This document shows, piece by piece, positions 31,804 through 43,155 of a DNA stretch of 64,000 bases. The stretch is taken from contig PDHQ01000049.1 in the NCBI GenBank assembly GCA_003339415.1, forward strand, positions 72,746 to 136,745, read 5' to 3'. The notes below the pieces were generated by a model. That model saw nothing but the letters and a program-made list of their open reading frames with translations, did no database searches and was not told the origin of the DNA. Made by a program: the position numbers and the translations under genes. The DNA comes from Ophiocordyceps camponoti-saundersi (nom. inval.) (lineage: Eukaryota; Ascomycota; Sordariomycetes; Hypocreales; Ophiocordycipitaceae). Each line of letters opens with the position of its first letter. Positions within the stretch are counted from its first letter, which is position 1.

Positions 31804-33873
31804 ATGTCTCCTTCCTCGCGGAAGCATGCCGAAGCCTACCCCGACATCCCTCCGTCCCTCAGAACTGAGTCGTTCGACTCATCTGAGGCTCGAAAGCAAC
31901 ATGAGCTTCCTCTGCGGCAGACGCGCTCGTCCTACACTCCTTATCTCGGCCTTCCCTCACGCCTTTCCCAGATATGGATCAACCGCTGGACCATACTGCT
32001 GCTACTTGTCCTCGTGCGGCTCCTGCTGTTGATCAGCCAACTTAATCATAACGTGGGAGACGCAAAGGCAAAGGCGCTGTCAGCTTGCTCAAAGGTAGAG
32101 GACCTCGGAAGCGGTATGGCATCAATGCCTCACTATCTGTCTCTCGGAGTCAACGAGCTTGCCGCTTCTGGCATAGAAAAAGCCGTCGTTGCCATGGTCA
32201 AGGGGCTGGACCTCATCATGCACGGCGTCCAGGGCATAATATTCTTTTACATCAACTTCATAGCCGCCACCTACGTCTGCCTCATCACCGCCTTGGTTCA
32301 TGGAAGCTTGGAGCTTGTCGCTTCCGTCACCGAGGAAGCCACAAAGGCCTTCAACAAGGTCGTAGACGGGACGGCAAATGAAATTAAGGCTGTTGCAGAC
32401 GGCCTTGAAAAGGCGATTAAGAAAGTGACAGACGGGATTGAGCATTCCATCATCGGCCAGTTCGTCCCGGATATTCCCAAAGTTGACTTCTCGAAGCCGC
32501 TTGACAAGCTGAAGGAATTCGACCTCCATGCCGACGATTTCGCCAAAGATGTTCGCAAGCTCAACAAGGACCTGCCCGATTTCGAACAGGTTCAAAACTT
32601 GACCAAACAGGCCATAGCAATCCCATTTGACATTGCTCGCAATGCTCTCAACTCAACCCTCGGTAACTACAGGTTCAATCGAGACGTGTTTCCGCAGGCT
32701 CAGAAGCAAAGGCTCACCTTTTGTTCCAACAACGACAAGTTGGACAACTTCTTCGAACACCTGTTCGGCCTTCTCCGCAAGGTCCGCATCTCCTTCGCTG
32801 TACTGCTGTCCATACTAGCCGCAGCGGCCATGATTCCGATGGCCTGGTTCGAAATCAGGCGATGGCGGCGACAACAGAAACACGCTGGTTTGATAGCCAA
32901 GAACAAGTATGATCCCATGGACATCATCTACATCGCGTCGCGGCCCGTCACGGCTACAACCGGAATCAAGTTGGCGTCCAAGTTCAAGGCGCGGCGCCAG
33001 ATACTCATGCGATGGTGCTTCGCGTACGCCACATCCGTGCCGGCCATTTTCGTCTTGTCTCTGGCCCTGGCCGGCCTGTTCTCATGCCTCTGTCAAGTCA
33101 TTCTCCTCAAATCAGTCCAGGCAGAGGTTCCCGCTGTGGCTCACCAGGTCGGCGAGTTTGCCGGCGAGGTCGTCGGAGCTCTCGAGAGAGTGTCGGACCA
33201 GTGGGCTACTGATGCCAACGGAGTTGTGCAGGGGCTCAACGACGACATCAACAAGGACGTCCTGATGTACGTGACCAACGCAACCGACGCCGTCAATAAC
33301 ACCATCAACGTCTTCCTCCACACTATGCAGGAGGGGCTGGAGACGGTTTTCAACGGAACCGTTCTCCTCGAACCCATCAAGAGTGTGCTGCACTGCGTGA
33401 TCGGCATCAAACTAGAGAGCGTGCAGAAAGGTCTGACGTGGGTTCACGAGCACGCCCATGTCAACTTTCCACTCTTCGACAACAAGACATTCAGTATTGG
33501 GGCCAGGAGCTCCATCTCCGGCGACTCCGACCTCCACACGTTCCTCTCCTCGCCGTCTGCAGTCACGACAGACGAGGTATCGGGCGCCGTCAACCATGTC
33601 GTTGAGTGGCTACAAAACACTCTGAGACAGGAGGCGCTGATATCGACGGGAATCCTCCTCATATACATCATCGTTGTGCTTCTAGGCGTCATCAGAACGT
33701 TGGCGTGCATGGTGGGTGCTGGTGGCGACGAGACCGCACAGATCCAGGATGAAGGAGACATACAGTGGCAAGATGCGGGCGTCTTCGCCGGCTCGCAGAG
33801 AGCTCCGTACAAGGCCGGAGGCGAAAAGGTACAGGACACTATAGACTCTCAGGGACCGCGGGCGAGGTGGTGA
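31804..33873 (+). CDS. PRM1: Plasma membrane fusion protein PRM1
   Basis: Intron-free 689-residue protein of the Prm1 family, which promotes plasma-membrane merger during cell fusion in mating and, in filamentous fungi, during germling fusion. Hydrophobic segments lie at about residues 62-81, 143-166, 328-348, 403-434 and 615-640, leaving two large extracellular loops. The loops carry many N-glycosylation sequons (for example NLT, NST, NAT, NNT, NGT, NKT) and amphipathic heptad stretches (KVVDGTANEIKAVADGLEKA). Family blocks seen are SRLSQIWINRWTILLLL, VSFA-like VRISFAVLLSILAAAAMIPM, NKYDPMDIIYIASRP and LISTGILLIYIIVVLLGVIR. Length is typical. The C-terminal tail is short and cytosolic. Start: first ATG after the C/T-rich leader. 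Confidence 0.92.
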   Translation: MSPSSRKHAEAYPDIPPSLRTESFDSSEARKQHELPLRQTRSSYTPYLGLPSRLSQIWINRWTILLLLVLVRLLLLISQLNHNVGDAKAKALSACSKVEDLGSGMASMPHYLSLGVNELAASGIEKAVVAMVKGLDLIMHGVQGIIFFYINFIAATYVCLITALVHGSLELVASVTEEATKAFNKVVDGTANEIKAVADGLEKAIKKVTDGIEHSIIGQFVPDIPKVDFSKPLDKLKEFDLHADDFAKDVRKLNKDLPDFEQVQNLTKQAIAIPFDIARNALNSTLGNYRFNRDVFPQAQKQRLTFCSNNDKLDNFFEHLFGLLRKVRISFAVLLSILAAAAMIPMAWFEIRRWRRQQKHAGLIAKNKYDPMDIIYIASRPVTATTGIKLASKFKARRQILMRWCFAYATSVPAIFVLSLALAGLFSCLCQVILLKSVQAEVPAVAHQVGEFAGEVVGALERVSDQWATDANGVVQGLNDDINKDVLMYVTNATDAVNNTINVFLHTMQEGLETVFNGTVLLEPIKSVLHCVIGIKLESVQKGLTWVHEHAHVNFPLFDNKTFSIGARSSISGDSDLHTFLSSPSAVTTDEVSGAVNHVVEWLQNTLRQEALISTGILLIYIIVVLLGVIRTLACMVGAGGDETAQIQDEGDIQWQDAGVFAGSQRAPYKAGGEKVQDTIDSQGPRARW

Positions 33874-34280
33874 CACGGCAATTTGGATTAATCTCAGGAT
33901 CTATAAACGAATATATTGTCTTATGCCACCTTTCTGGCCCGTTGGTTGCTGTAATGTCAACTCTAATAAAAGACTGCGCCCTTATAAGTTATACCGCCTT
34001 AATGACTGGATCAGATTCACTCAAACCTGCGCTGTCTAATCGTCAACTTTGCACGAAACAAGTGGTATTCAACGAAAAGATGAACGCGGCGGGTGAAGTG
34101 GGCTCTTTAAGCCAAGCAAACCAACCCCAAGCCCACAATTAACCCACCGAGCAGTGCTGATTGAAAACGCTTGCAGTATTTAGAAAACTGGAAAACGACT
34201 TGTTCCACACCAAACAGACTATCGCCACCAGGCCATGGAGATGAATGGCTGTCTCACGAGAGGCCACAGTGGCCGGGTCA
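33874..34280. other. Convergent 3' intergenic region
   Basis: 407 bp between the ends of PRM1 and HOOK. T- and A-rich in parts, including an AATAAA-like AATAAAAG at about 33964. No gene recognised. Confidence 0.5.
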
Positions 34281-36999
34281 TCAAGCTCTTCTCGGCGTAG
34301 CTGCAGTATTTTAGGAATGTCATGGAAATGTTTAGTCAAATCGAGTTCACTGACCATTGACCATCTGCCTCTGCTTGTTCAGCCAGCTCCGAGGAGCGTC
34401 CTGCCTTCGTTGCAGCACGAGGTGGTTGCTTTGAAGGCGGCTGGTGAGTTCGTACCAAGCTGTCGACATCAGGGCGTTTTCCCTTTGCAGACTCTTGATA
34501 ACTTGGTTCGTAGAGGCCTGGACAGGTCTGAGGTCAGAAACAAAATACTTGGTTCGGATGGCGAGAGGGGGGGCTTACCATTTGTGCATCCGAATCCTCC
34601 CCTCCCCTTGCTGCCTTTAGTTTATTCTGCAGGTCGAGCTTTTCAACTTCCGATTGCTCCAGTTGCTGCAGCTATGGTTAAACAGAGAACAGGGATGAGA
34701 AGTGTATCGAGACGGATAGAGCTTACCTGCTTCCGTTCCTTAAGGCGAGCGCGTAGCTTCTCGATCTTTTCCCCTGACTTCTTGGCAGCCTCTGACGTAT
34801 CTGCGCCAGAGGATCCAGCTGCAGTCGCGTCGTGTAGCTCTTTTCCTTCCTCAAGCTCCTTGCGGAACTTGTCCTTGGCCAGTAGAGCCTCGATGAGCTG
34901 TGACTTCTGGGCGTCTCGCTCGCCAACGACAAGCCTGTACTCCTCCCGTAATCGCTCCAGTTCATCCTTGAGTGACTCCGATATGAGACTGTCGGTACTT
35001 TTGAGCTCCTGGATAGCGTCGATGCCACCCTTCTCCACGGCCGACAACTGCCCCTTTGCGCTCATGAGGTCTCGTTCCACGTCTGCCGTCTTACTCTGCA
35101 GTTCCCGGTGGCGCTTGCTGGCGCCTGCAAGTTCCGACTGCATTTGGAGAAGTTGGGATCGCATAGTAATCAGCGTTTGCGAGGCGCTGCGCGCGTTTGC
35201 GTTATTAGCAACCTGATACCCCTGGCTAGATTCGGTGAGAACGTACCTCTCGCTGTTCGCGTCAACCGTCAAGGCGCGAATCTGCTCTTGCGTCAACGTA
35301 TGCTTTTCGAAGACGTCGTTGAAGTCTCGCTGAAGTCGATCTCTTTGGAGTTTCTGCTCTTCCAATTCACGCCGAAGTATGGCAACGTCTCCGGTAGAAC
35401 TCAAATTTCGTCTAAGGAGCTCATTCTCGGCCTTCAGTCGAGACATTTCTAGTGGCACGTTTGGTTGCCATTCGTCTACTGCAGCGTTGTTGAGCTCGTC
35501 CTCCAGATTGGATGTGGTCGGCAATACTCCCAGAACCTCGCCCTGGGGCGCGCCGCCGCCTCCTTGCTGTAATTGCTCCTGCAGATCTTGTATGAAACGT
35601 TCGTCGTGAGCTCTTTGGGCCTTTAGTCTTCCCAGGTCCTCTTCCATGGTGGCGAAATCCTTCAGAAGCTGATTCTTTTGGTTGCGTTCGTCCCATAAGT
35701 GCTGCTCTGACTGAGTTATCATCTTCGTGAGTTCATCTTCGGCCTTTCTGGTGCGCTCGCTCTTCTCCTGATCAAAGATAAGAGTGCGCAATTGCTCTTG
35801 GAGTTCAGCTCGCTCGTACTGCAGGTTTTGGACCTCTTTGGCAAGACCTTGTTGAGCCTCCAGCTTCTGCTTGAATCGATCAGCAGTGTTGGCCTTCTTC
35901 TCAAATTCCTCCGCCTTGTGCCTCCATTCGATAACCTGATCGTGAAGTTCATCGGCTTGCATGCTTTTCTGGGTTAATTTCTGCACTTCGTTTTCCAAAT
36001 GGGACTTCATCCGGTCGTGATTTCTGATGGTTTCCTCATTCCTAGCGATGATTTCCATCTGCTCGTGCACTTGGGCTTCTAGAAGCTTAATGGCTTCAGC
36101 GCTGTTGGCTCCATCCTGGGTTGCTTTACGCAGGATCTCAAGCTCTCGATCGTTCTTTTCTTTCTCGTACTTCAGCTCATCATGGCTCTGCTGCAGATGC
36201 TCTAACCGAGTGATGTAGTCGGAGAGATTCTTCCTCGTGCTATCGAGTTGGTGCCGTAGTGCTGCATTCTGCTCTTCGACGAGAAGATCGACATCACGAG
36301 CCTCCATAACGGCGTCAAGCGCTTCGTCCAAGTCTTCGTCATCCTTGTAGTTGGCAGTATCGGCCTGCATGACACGAAGGATTTGCATAATCTCAGCCTG
36401 GCCGTCGCGATCCAGGCCGTTCTGTATTCGCGGAACATATTTTCCGTTGTCGGGCCCCATGGCTGCCGCGGCCACCATGACGGCCAGAATCTGGAGTAGA
36501 CGGGAGTCAGCAAAGAAGGGCAATCAGGCGCTTGGGACCTGGCGCGAAGAAGGGCACTGACCTGGCTGATGCCCTGCGCTTCCGGTTTTTCGGCGACCGC
36601 ATGGTAGTCAAATTTCTTGGCCTGGCAGCCGAGTTCTGGAACACGCCGACGAATGAATCGAAACAGGCCTTTATAGACTGCTTGGATATTGCGCTTGTTT
36701 GTCAGGTATTTGGAGGCGCCAGCATTCGACTCCAGATGCGAAGGATCAAATTCAGGGTCCAATTCGTGAAGGACATGTGCGAGAGTGATGCCGTCGAACA
36801 GATCGTCGACGGATCCGGTCGCACGGTCCAGCTCGAAGACGCGATTGACCTACAGGGGTCAGGTCAGCAATTGCTGCACCTAGGCGTGTGTCCTGGCCGA
36901 GGTGCAGCGATGAATCCGTCATGCAGCCAACTCAAATAAGGCAGGGCGACCAACGGTATTAAGAAGCGCGACCTGCGCGCGATGGCTGTATGGCGGCAT
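34281..36999 (-). CDS. HOOK family protein (dynein-dynactin adaptor)
   Basis: 770-residue coiled-coil adaptor. In Aspergillus, HookA links early endosomes to dynein for transport along microtubules. Minus-strand exons: 36999-36955, 36849-36562, 36490-35247, 35186-34727, 34671-34579, 34517-34355, 34300-34281. The N-terminal HOOK domain (about residues 1-160) contains VNRVFELDRATGSVDDLFDG, ITLAHVLHELDPEF, KYLTNKRNIQAVYKGLFRFI and ILAVMVAAAAMGPDNGKYV. Long heptad coiled coil covers about 175-710. The C-terminal exons restore NKLKAARG, STNQVIKSLQRENALM, TAWYELTSRLQSNHLVLQRR and SWLNKQRQMVN. Exon 1 (15 codons, donor GTTGGT) is the least certain. The 60-nt intron 35187-35246 is a multiple of three with no stop, but it has GTACGT, TGCTAATAAC and GCGCAG, so I splice it out. 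Confidence 0.88.
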
Positions 37000-37326
37000 C
37001 GTTTCGTCCTCTCTTCTCTGCAAGCGTTAAGAAATAATGGACGAGGATGAACATGACGAGATGAAGCAGTTTAGGAGGTAGGTAGGTAGGTAGTTAGGAG
37101 GCGAGACGGACAGAGGCATGCTATTCGCACCACGCCTTGGGCTATGTGCTGTTGATGTGTTCCTTTAGTAGCAGCCATGCGTCATGTTATCTCATGCCCT
37201 CTCAGGCTCTCATGCATGCCCTGATATACATACATACATACCTAGGTATGTACCTAGGTAGATACATAGGTAGGTAGGTAGTGAACACTGAGAGTGAGAG
37301 TGATGGTGATAGAAAGAAAGGAATAG

Positions 37327-37471
37327 TGCCTCAAAGCAGCAAATCGGTCGTGCTCAATTTGACCTAAGGATGATGATCTGTCTAGAAAGGGGGGAGGGGG
37401 GTCGTGCCAATTTATGCCCCAAGCCGTACCAAACGTGCCTTCCGTGGCAGGGCCTCATGCCTGCCCATCAA
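37327..37471 (+). repeat. Dispersed 145-165 bp repeat, copy C
   Basis: Starts TGCCTCAAAGCAGCAAATCG and ends CATGCCTGCCCATCA. Between these are GGTCGTGCTCAATTTGACC, TAAGGATGATGATCTGTC, a G-rich run and GTGCCAATTTATGCCCC. Nearly identical to copy D 490 bp downstream. The 3' part can fold GGCAGG against CCTGCC. Confidence 0.9.
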
Positions 37472-37960
37472 GTCCATCACCAACAACGCAGATAAAGGGG
37501 GAATCCGACCCTCCGTCTCTCAAAGCCTCGTCAAGGCACCATTCAACCGGCAGAAAGCCCTCGCGGGCAGCAGACAGGCATCCGGGCCATCCTTAGCCAT
37601 CAACGGAGCCGAAAAAAACAAGCCACATAGGGCAAAGGCCACTCAGGGCACATACAGAAGAAACAGAAGAAAAGAAGCCGGCAGGCCGAGCATCGCTCCA
37701 GGCTATAGAAGGTCGAAGAAGAAGAAGGCTATCTCAAGGCAGAAAAGGTAAAAGGCCCCTAAGGGCAGCGGCGTCGGTAGCCGGGCTCGTAAGCAGTTAT
37801 CATCGCCGGAGTCGTTATCGCGGCGGGCGTCAAGCAGTCGTAGGCAAAGGTAGCAGCGGCAGCGGCAGGCGTAGGCAGATTAGACATTATCGTGATTAGA
37901 AGAAGGTCGTTACCCGGGCCTTGCGGCCCCCTATCTCGGTCACCAGAAAGAAAGGATAAC
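37472..37960 (+). other. Segment between direct repeat copies C and D
   Basis: 489 bp, normal to high GC, with short GCAGCGGCAGCGGCAGGC-type tracts (about 37850-37870) and A/G-rich stretches (about 37655-37730). It has no recognised gene. It may be the inside of a short element bounded by C and D as terminal direct repeats, or simply unique DNA between two independent copies. No tRNA-complementary primer site beginning TGG directly follows copy C. Confidence 0.45.
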
Positions 37961-38105
37961 TGCCTCAAAGCGGCAGAACGGTCGTGCTCAATTTGACCTA
38001 AGGATGATGATCTGTCTAGAAAAGGGGGAGAGGGGTCGTGCCAATTTATACCCGCGGCCGTACCAAACGTGCCTTCCGTAGCAGGGCCTCATACCTGCCC
38101 ATCAG
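37961..38105 (+). repeat. Dispersed 145-165 bp repeat, copy D
   Basis: Starts TGCCTCAAAGCGGCAGAACG and ends CATACCTGCCCATCA. Same length (145 bp) and order of blocks as copy C. The preceding bases AGAAAGAAAGGATAAC resemble those before copy C (AGAAAGAAAGGAATAG), so homology begins about 16 bp before the TGCC. Confidence 0.9.
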
Positions 38106-38336
38106 TGATACGGATACAGTGATAATGTACCTGATAATGCCGATAGTTGACTAATAATCTACGGATAATGCTGTGCTACCTCTAACTTCTAAGGCTCTAT
38201 GTACCAAGCTGATAAGGAGCTTCCCTTGTCTGAAGCTTGAGCTCCGACAATCGTGTATGTACATACATACATACCTACATACATACATACAACCTTCTCC
38301 TCTAGAATCGGCTCTCTTCGAGCCATAGCCGCCGTC

Positions 38337-39616
38337 ATGGCCTCGTCGAGACGAAAAGCTCAATGCCTGGTCGCGCGTCTGATTCCCCGTCTCAACTCGC
38401 CGCCACTTGCCACGACATGGGGGAGGCCGCGGCGATTGTATTCGACGTCTGCTTGCCGTGCCGCCCCACGCAAGCTTTCACCATGGCTGTTCATTTGTGC
38501 TGCCTTAATTTCGACTTCCCCGCTGATTTGGAACTTGGTTCGCCTCGATTCTCCTCCTATCAGAATGGCTGAGCCCGTCCTAATGCGTCTTCGCAGGCCT
38601 CCACCGATCCTCTCAAATGTGACAGCGCCTCCTTGGCGGACAAAGATGCCCAAGTAAAGCGCAATGGGGGAGCTGGTGACCAATTGCCGATGCGACTGCG
38701 CATGGAAAAGTTCATCAAAGAGCAGCAGCAGCACATCGTCAAGGTTCTCGAAAATGTAGACGGCTCCAAATTCCGCAAGGACGAGTGGACACGCAAGGAT
38801 GGAGGGGGCGGCATCACTTGCGTTCTGCAGGAGGGCAACGTCTTCGAAAAGGCTGGCGTTGGTGTCAGTGTCGTCTACGGCTCGCTGCCCAAGCCAGCTA
38901 TCCAGAAGATGAGAGCCGACCATAAGACGCTTGACCCAAACGTCGAGTCGCTCGACTTCTTCGCTGCCGGGTTGAGCATGGTGCTCCACCCCAAGAACCC
39001 AATGGCTCCGACAGTGCACTTGAATTATCGCTTCTTCGAGACGGCCAAACCCGACGGCTCCTCTCAGGCCTGGTGGTTCGGCGGAGGCAGCGACTTGACT
39101 CCTGCGTACCTCTTCGATGAAGACGCCATACACTTCCACAAGACGCTCAAGGAAGCATGCGATGCCCATGACAAGAAGTACTTCTCCCGTTTCAAGAAAT
39201 GGTGTGACGAGTATTTCTACAACAAGCATCGTGGCGAGTGTCGCGGTGTCGGCGGCATCTTCTTCGACGATCTCGATGAATCCGAGCGCGACCAGGAGAA
39301 CACCTTCGCCTTCGTCCAGGACTGCCTCAAGTCCTTCCTGCCGTCGTACCTCCCCATACTCGAAAGGCGAAAAGACATGCCCTTTACAGCCAAGGAGAAG
39401 GAGTGGCAGCAAATTCGTCGCGGCAAATACGTCGAGTTCAACCTCGTTCACGACCGCGGCACAGCTTTCGGTCTCAACACGCCGGGTTCGCGCGTCGAGA
39501 GCATACTCATGAGTCTGCCACTCACGGCAACTTGGAAGTACATGCATGAACCAGAGCCTAAGAGCAGGGAGCAGCGGCTGGTAGACGTGCTGAGAGACCC
39601 AGAGGACTGGGTTTAA
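38337..39616 (+). CDS. HEM13: Coproporphyrinogen III oxidase (oxygen-dependent)
   Basis: 406-residue heme-pathway enzyme that oxidatively decarboxylates coproporphyrinogen III to protoporphyrinogen IX. Exons are 38337-38537 and 38597-39616. Donor GTTCGC and acceptor TTCGCAG join [20 protein letters not shown] in phase 0. The N-terminus (residues 1-50) is Arg-rich, acid-free and mitochondrial in style, followed by a hydrophobic segment [20 protein letters not shown] (about 48-67). The catalytic body starts near residue 85 ([15 protein letters not shown]) and shows [34 protein letters not shown] (about residue 227), [29 protein letters not shown] and [10 protein letters not shown]. The targeting-plus-membrane N-terminus contrasts with the cytosolic yeast enzyme and suggests mitochondrial localisation, which is inference. 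Confidence 0.94.
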
Positions 39617-40077
39617 AACCAAGGGGGCGCACTTCAGGCATCGATACGAAGTGCCGAGAGCCATTCACTGGTACTTGTACCCATCCTCCGTCAAGCTACC
39701 CAGGGTTGAGAGCTGTGTAGATTTTTCGCGTAGTTCCGTCCACCACGAGTCTTTGCTCTTCTGACGGCGTTTTGCGGTATCGTAGATGAGGAAACTTGGG
39801 CATTGGATGTTACTGGTGAGATCATACTAAACATGTCGATGCTATCGGAATCCTCTTATATCAACGGGAAACGACAGAGGTCGGTTTATACGTACAAGCG
39901 CTGGTCGAGCCACCAAAGCATATTCCAAGCTTCATGTACAGATTGAATATTGCTTTGTTCGCTTGATTCTCCTCCAAGAATGATATAAATATAGCCACAA
40001 ACACGTACTAAAAACAGATACACAACCTCGAAACCCATTTGTTGCTTGATCACGCGGACGAAGACTGACTATGCTCT
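39617..40077. other. Convergent 3' intergenic region
   Basis: 461 bp between the ends of HEM13 and the chitinase. The half near the chitinase is A/T-rich (AATATTGC, ATATAAATATAG), as expected for 3' UTR and polyadenylation signals. No gene seen. Confidence 0.5.
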
Positions 40078-41660
<1,583 letters not shown>

Positions 41661-42180
41661 TCAATAAACGGACATGAACGGATAGATTGAGGTGATGTGT
41701 CCAAAAAAGAGCGGTAACCCCCCGTGGCAATGGCCAGTATTATAGTTCTTCCAGCGTCCTCCAAATCTTCCAATTGGGCGCATAACCACGGCGAAGCGGA
41801 CAATGAGCTAGGTCACTTGACAGATGGCTATACAGCCACGGTGAATAGGCTGGGTGCTCAAACATACGGCGGCATCTCGCGCAAAGCGTGTCTCGGGGTG
41901 ACGACGACGACGACGACAGCTTGTATGGTTACTCGGCCATATGATTGAATCCGGTATTTCGCTGTCCGCACCTCCCTCAGGTGCACTCCGACGGTATCAT
42001 GACTGACAGCGAGATGCTAACTCGGGAGTAGGTCACCAGTTTCGTCTTTGGGGGTGGTCTGGCAACGTTGCTAACAGTCACATGCCACACTACTCTGTTT
42101 CTCGACAGGCCAAACGAATAAGGTTTTGATATTCACTTTATGCTTGCCTATTCAGAACGTCAGCCCTGTGGTGTCGGCTC

Positions 42181-42217
42181 AACTGACTGAGGCGCCCTGA
42201 GTGAGCCTCAGTCAGTT
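42181..42217. promoter_or_regulatory. Perfect 13-bp inverted repeat upstream of the chitinase
   Basis: AACTGACTGAGGC (42181-42193) and GCCTCAGTCAGTT (42205-42217) are exact reverse complements around an 11-bp centre. It lies about 590 bp upstream of the chitinase start. It could be a dimeric regulator site or the stem of a transcript; no known fungal factor is assigned. Confidence 0.6.
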
Positions 42218-42490
42218 CCAGGTGCATCTTTTGACATTAGAAACCGACAGTCGTAGCGACCACGAAGGGAAGGCGGACCAGAGCACGTGAGGTCGATGTT
42301 GAATGTGACCCTAGGCGTCGGCCCTGCCTACCTACTTCTAACGTCTGCCCTAAAAAAAATCGAGGGAGGGAGGTCTTGTCTTGTCACGTTTGGCTGGTTA
42401 CTCTGTGAGGCATCACGTGTGTGCAGGTAGGTGTATCATGTATCATGTACCTATGTACCTACCTATGTATGTCTGATGTACCATCACCAG

Positions 42491-42655
42491 CTGATGGGCA
42501 GGGACGAGGCCCTGCTACGGAAGGCACGATTGGTACGGCTGCGGGCATAAATTGGCACGCCACCTCCCCCCCTTCCCCTCTTCTAGACAGATCATTATCC
42601 TTACCTACCTAGGTAGGGTCAAATTGAGCACGACCCATTTGCTGCTTTGAGGCAT
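42491..42655 (-). repeat. Dispersed 145-165 bp repeat, copy E
   Basis: On the minus strand it starts TGCCTCAAAGCAGCAAATGG and ends CCCTGCCCATCAG. It is collinear with copies C and D except for a clean 13-bp insertion (CCTACCTAGGTAG, 42604-42616) between the TAAGG and GACC blocks. Confidence 0.88.
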
Positions 42656-43008
42656 TCTTCCTTTCCTTCTCCAGCTAACTGTCTCGACAGCTACTACTTT
42701 TAGCAGACAAAGACAAGGCGCGGCAGTGTCTAGGTGCTACCTACCTACCTGCCTAGGTAGGTACCTACTACTATGAGACGCCAAGCCGAGCTGTGAACAT
42801 TAGAAAACCCTCTAACAGAGCCTGGGCTAGAGGTATAACAGAGCATGAGGCTCAGAACAGTGGCTTAATCACAGAGTTATATATATTCACCGTAACTACG
42901 GATTAGTATCACTACTGTTGACATGTGTGATTCAAAAATCGAAGCCCTGCTTGGCGCACTGTATGTTGGTAGGTAGGTGCCAATATCTAACTCCGGATAG
43001 TTCCCAAC

Positions 43009-43013
43009 CTCTC
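43009..43013. other. Target-site duplication, left copy (CTCTC)
   Basis: The five bases before the copia LTR that starts at 43014 are CTCTC, identical to the five bases after the right LTR (54894-54898). A 5-bp duplication is usual for Ty1/copia integration. Confidence 0.8.
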
Positions 43014-43155
43014 TGTTGAGGGGGTCCACGTGACCAGCCCCGCCCGACCTCGCACACGACCTAGCCTAGCTATCCTAGCCTAGACCTAGCACACACATAA
43101 TACACATATATCAGTGCACCTACCCGATAGCCTATGCCTACCTTATATTACTATA
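43014..43155 (+). repeat. Left LTR of the copia element
   Basis: Begins TGTTGAGGGGGTCCACGTGA and ends TTATATTACTATA. Same length (142 bp) as the right LTR; differences are mostly C/T or G/A. The final TA where CA is expected fits RIP of a CA end. Confidence 0.87.

Larger units (their letters stand above)
37000..38336. other. Divergent intergenic region with two repeat copies
   Basis: Between HOOK and HEM13. It holds TAGG tracts (about 37078-37094 and 37236-37281), repeat copies C and D (37327-37471 and 37961-38105) around a 489-bp GC-rich segment, and a CATA array (38258-38291) just before HEM13. The plus-strand frame starting at a GTG in copy C (37404-37751) encodes a very basic peptide with no family motif. 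Confidence 0.55.

Noticed and set aside
34245..35216. Plus-strand 323-codon frame opposite HOOK
   Set aside because: Ser-rich shadow of coiled-coil codons on the other strand; the HOOK exons explain the region.
37404..37751. Basic 116-codon frame starting in repeat copy C
   Set aside because: Begins at GTG inside a repeat; Lys/Arg-rich from A/G-rich DNA; no homologue recognised. Only the short part inside the repeat is kept as a low-weight finding.
38360..39664. Minus-strand 434-codon frame opposite HEM13
   Set aside because: The plus strand encodes an unmistakable coproporphyrinogen oxidase; the opposite frame has no family motif.
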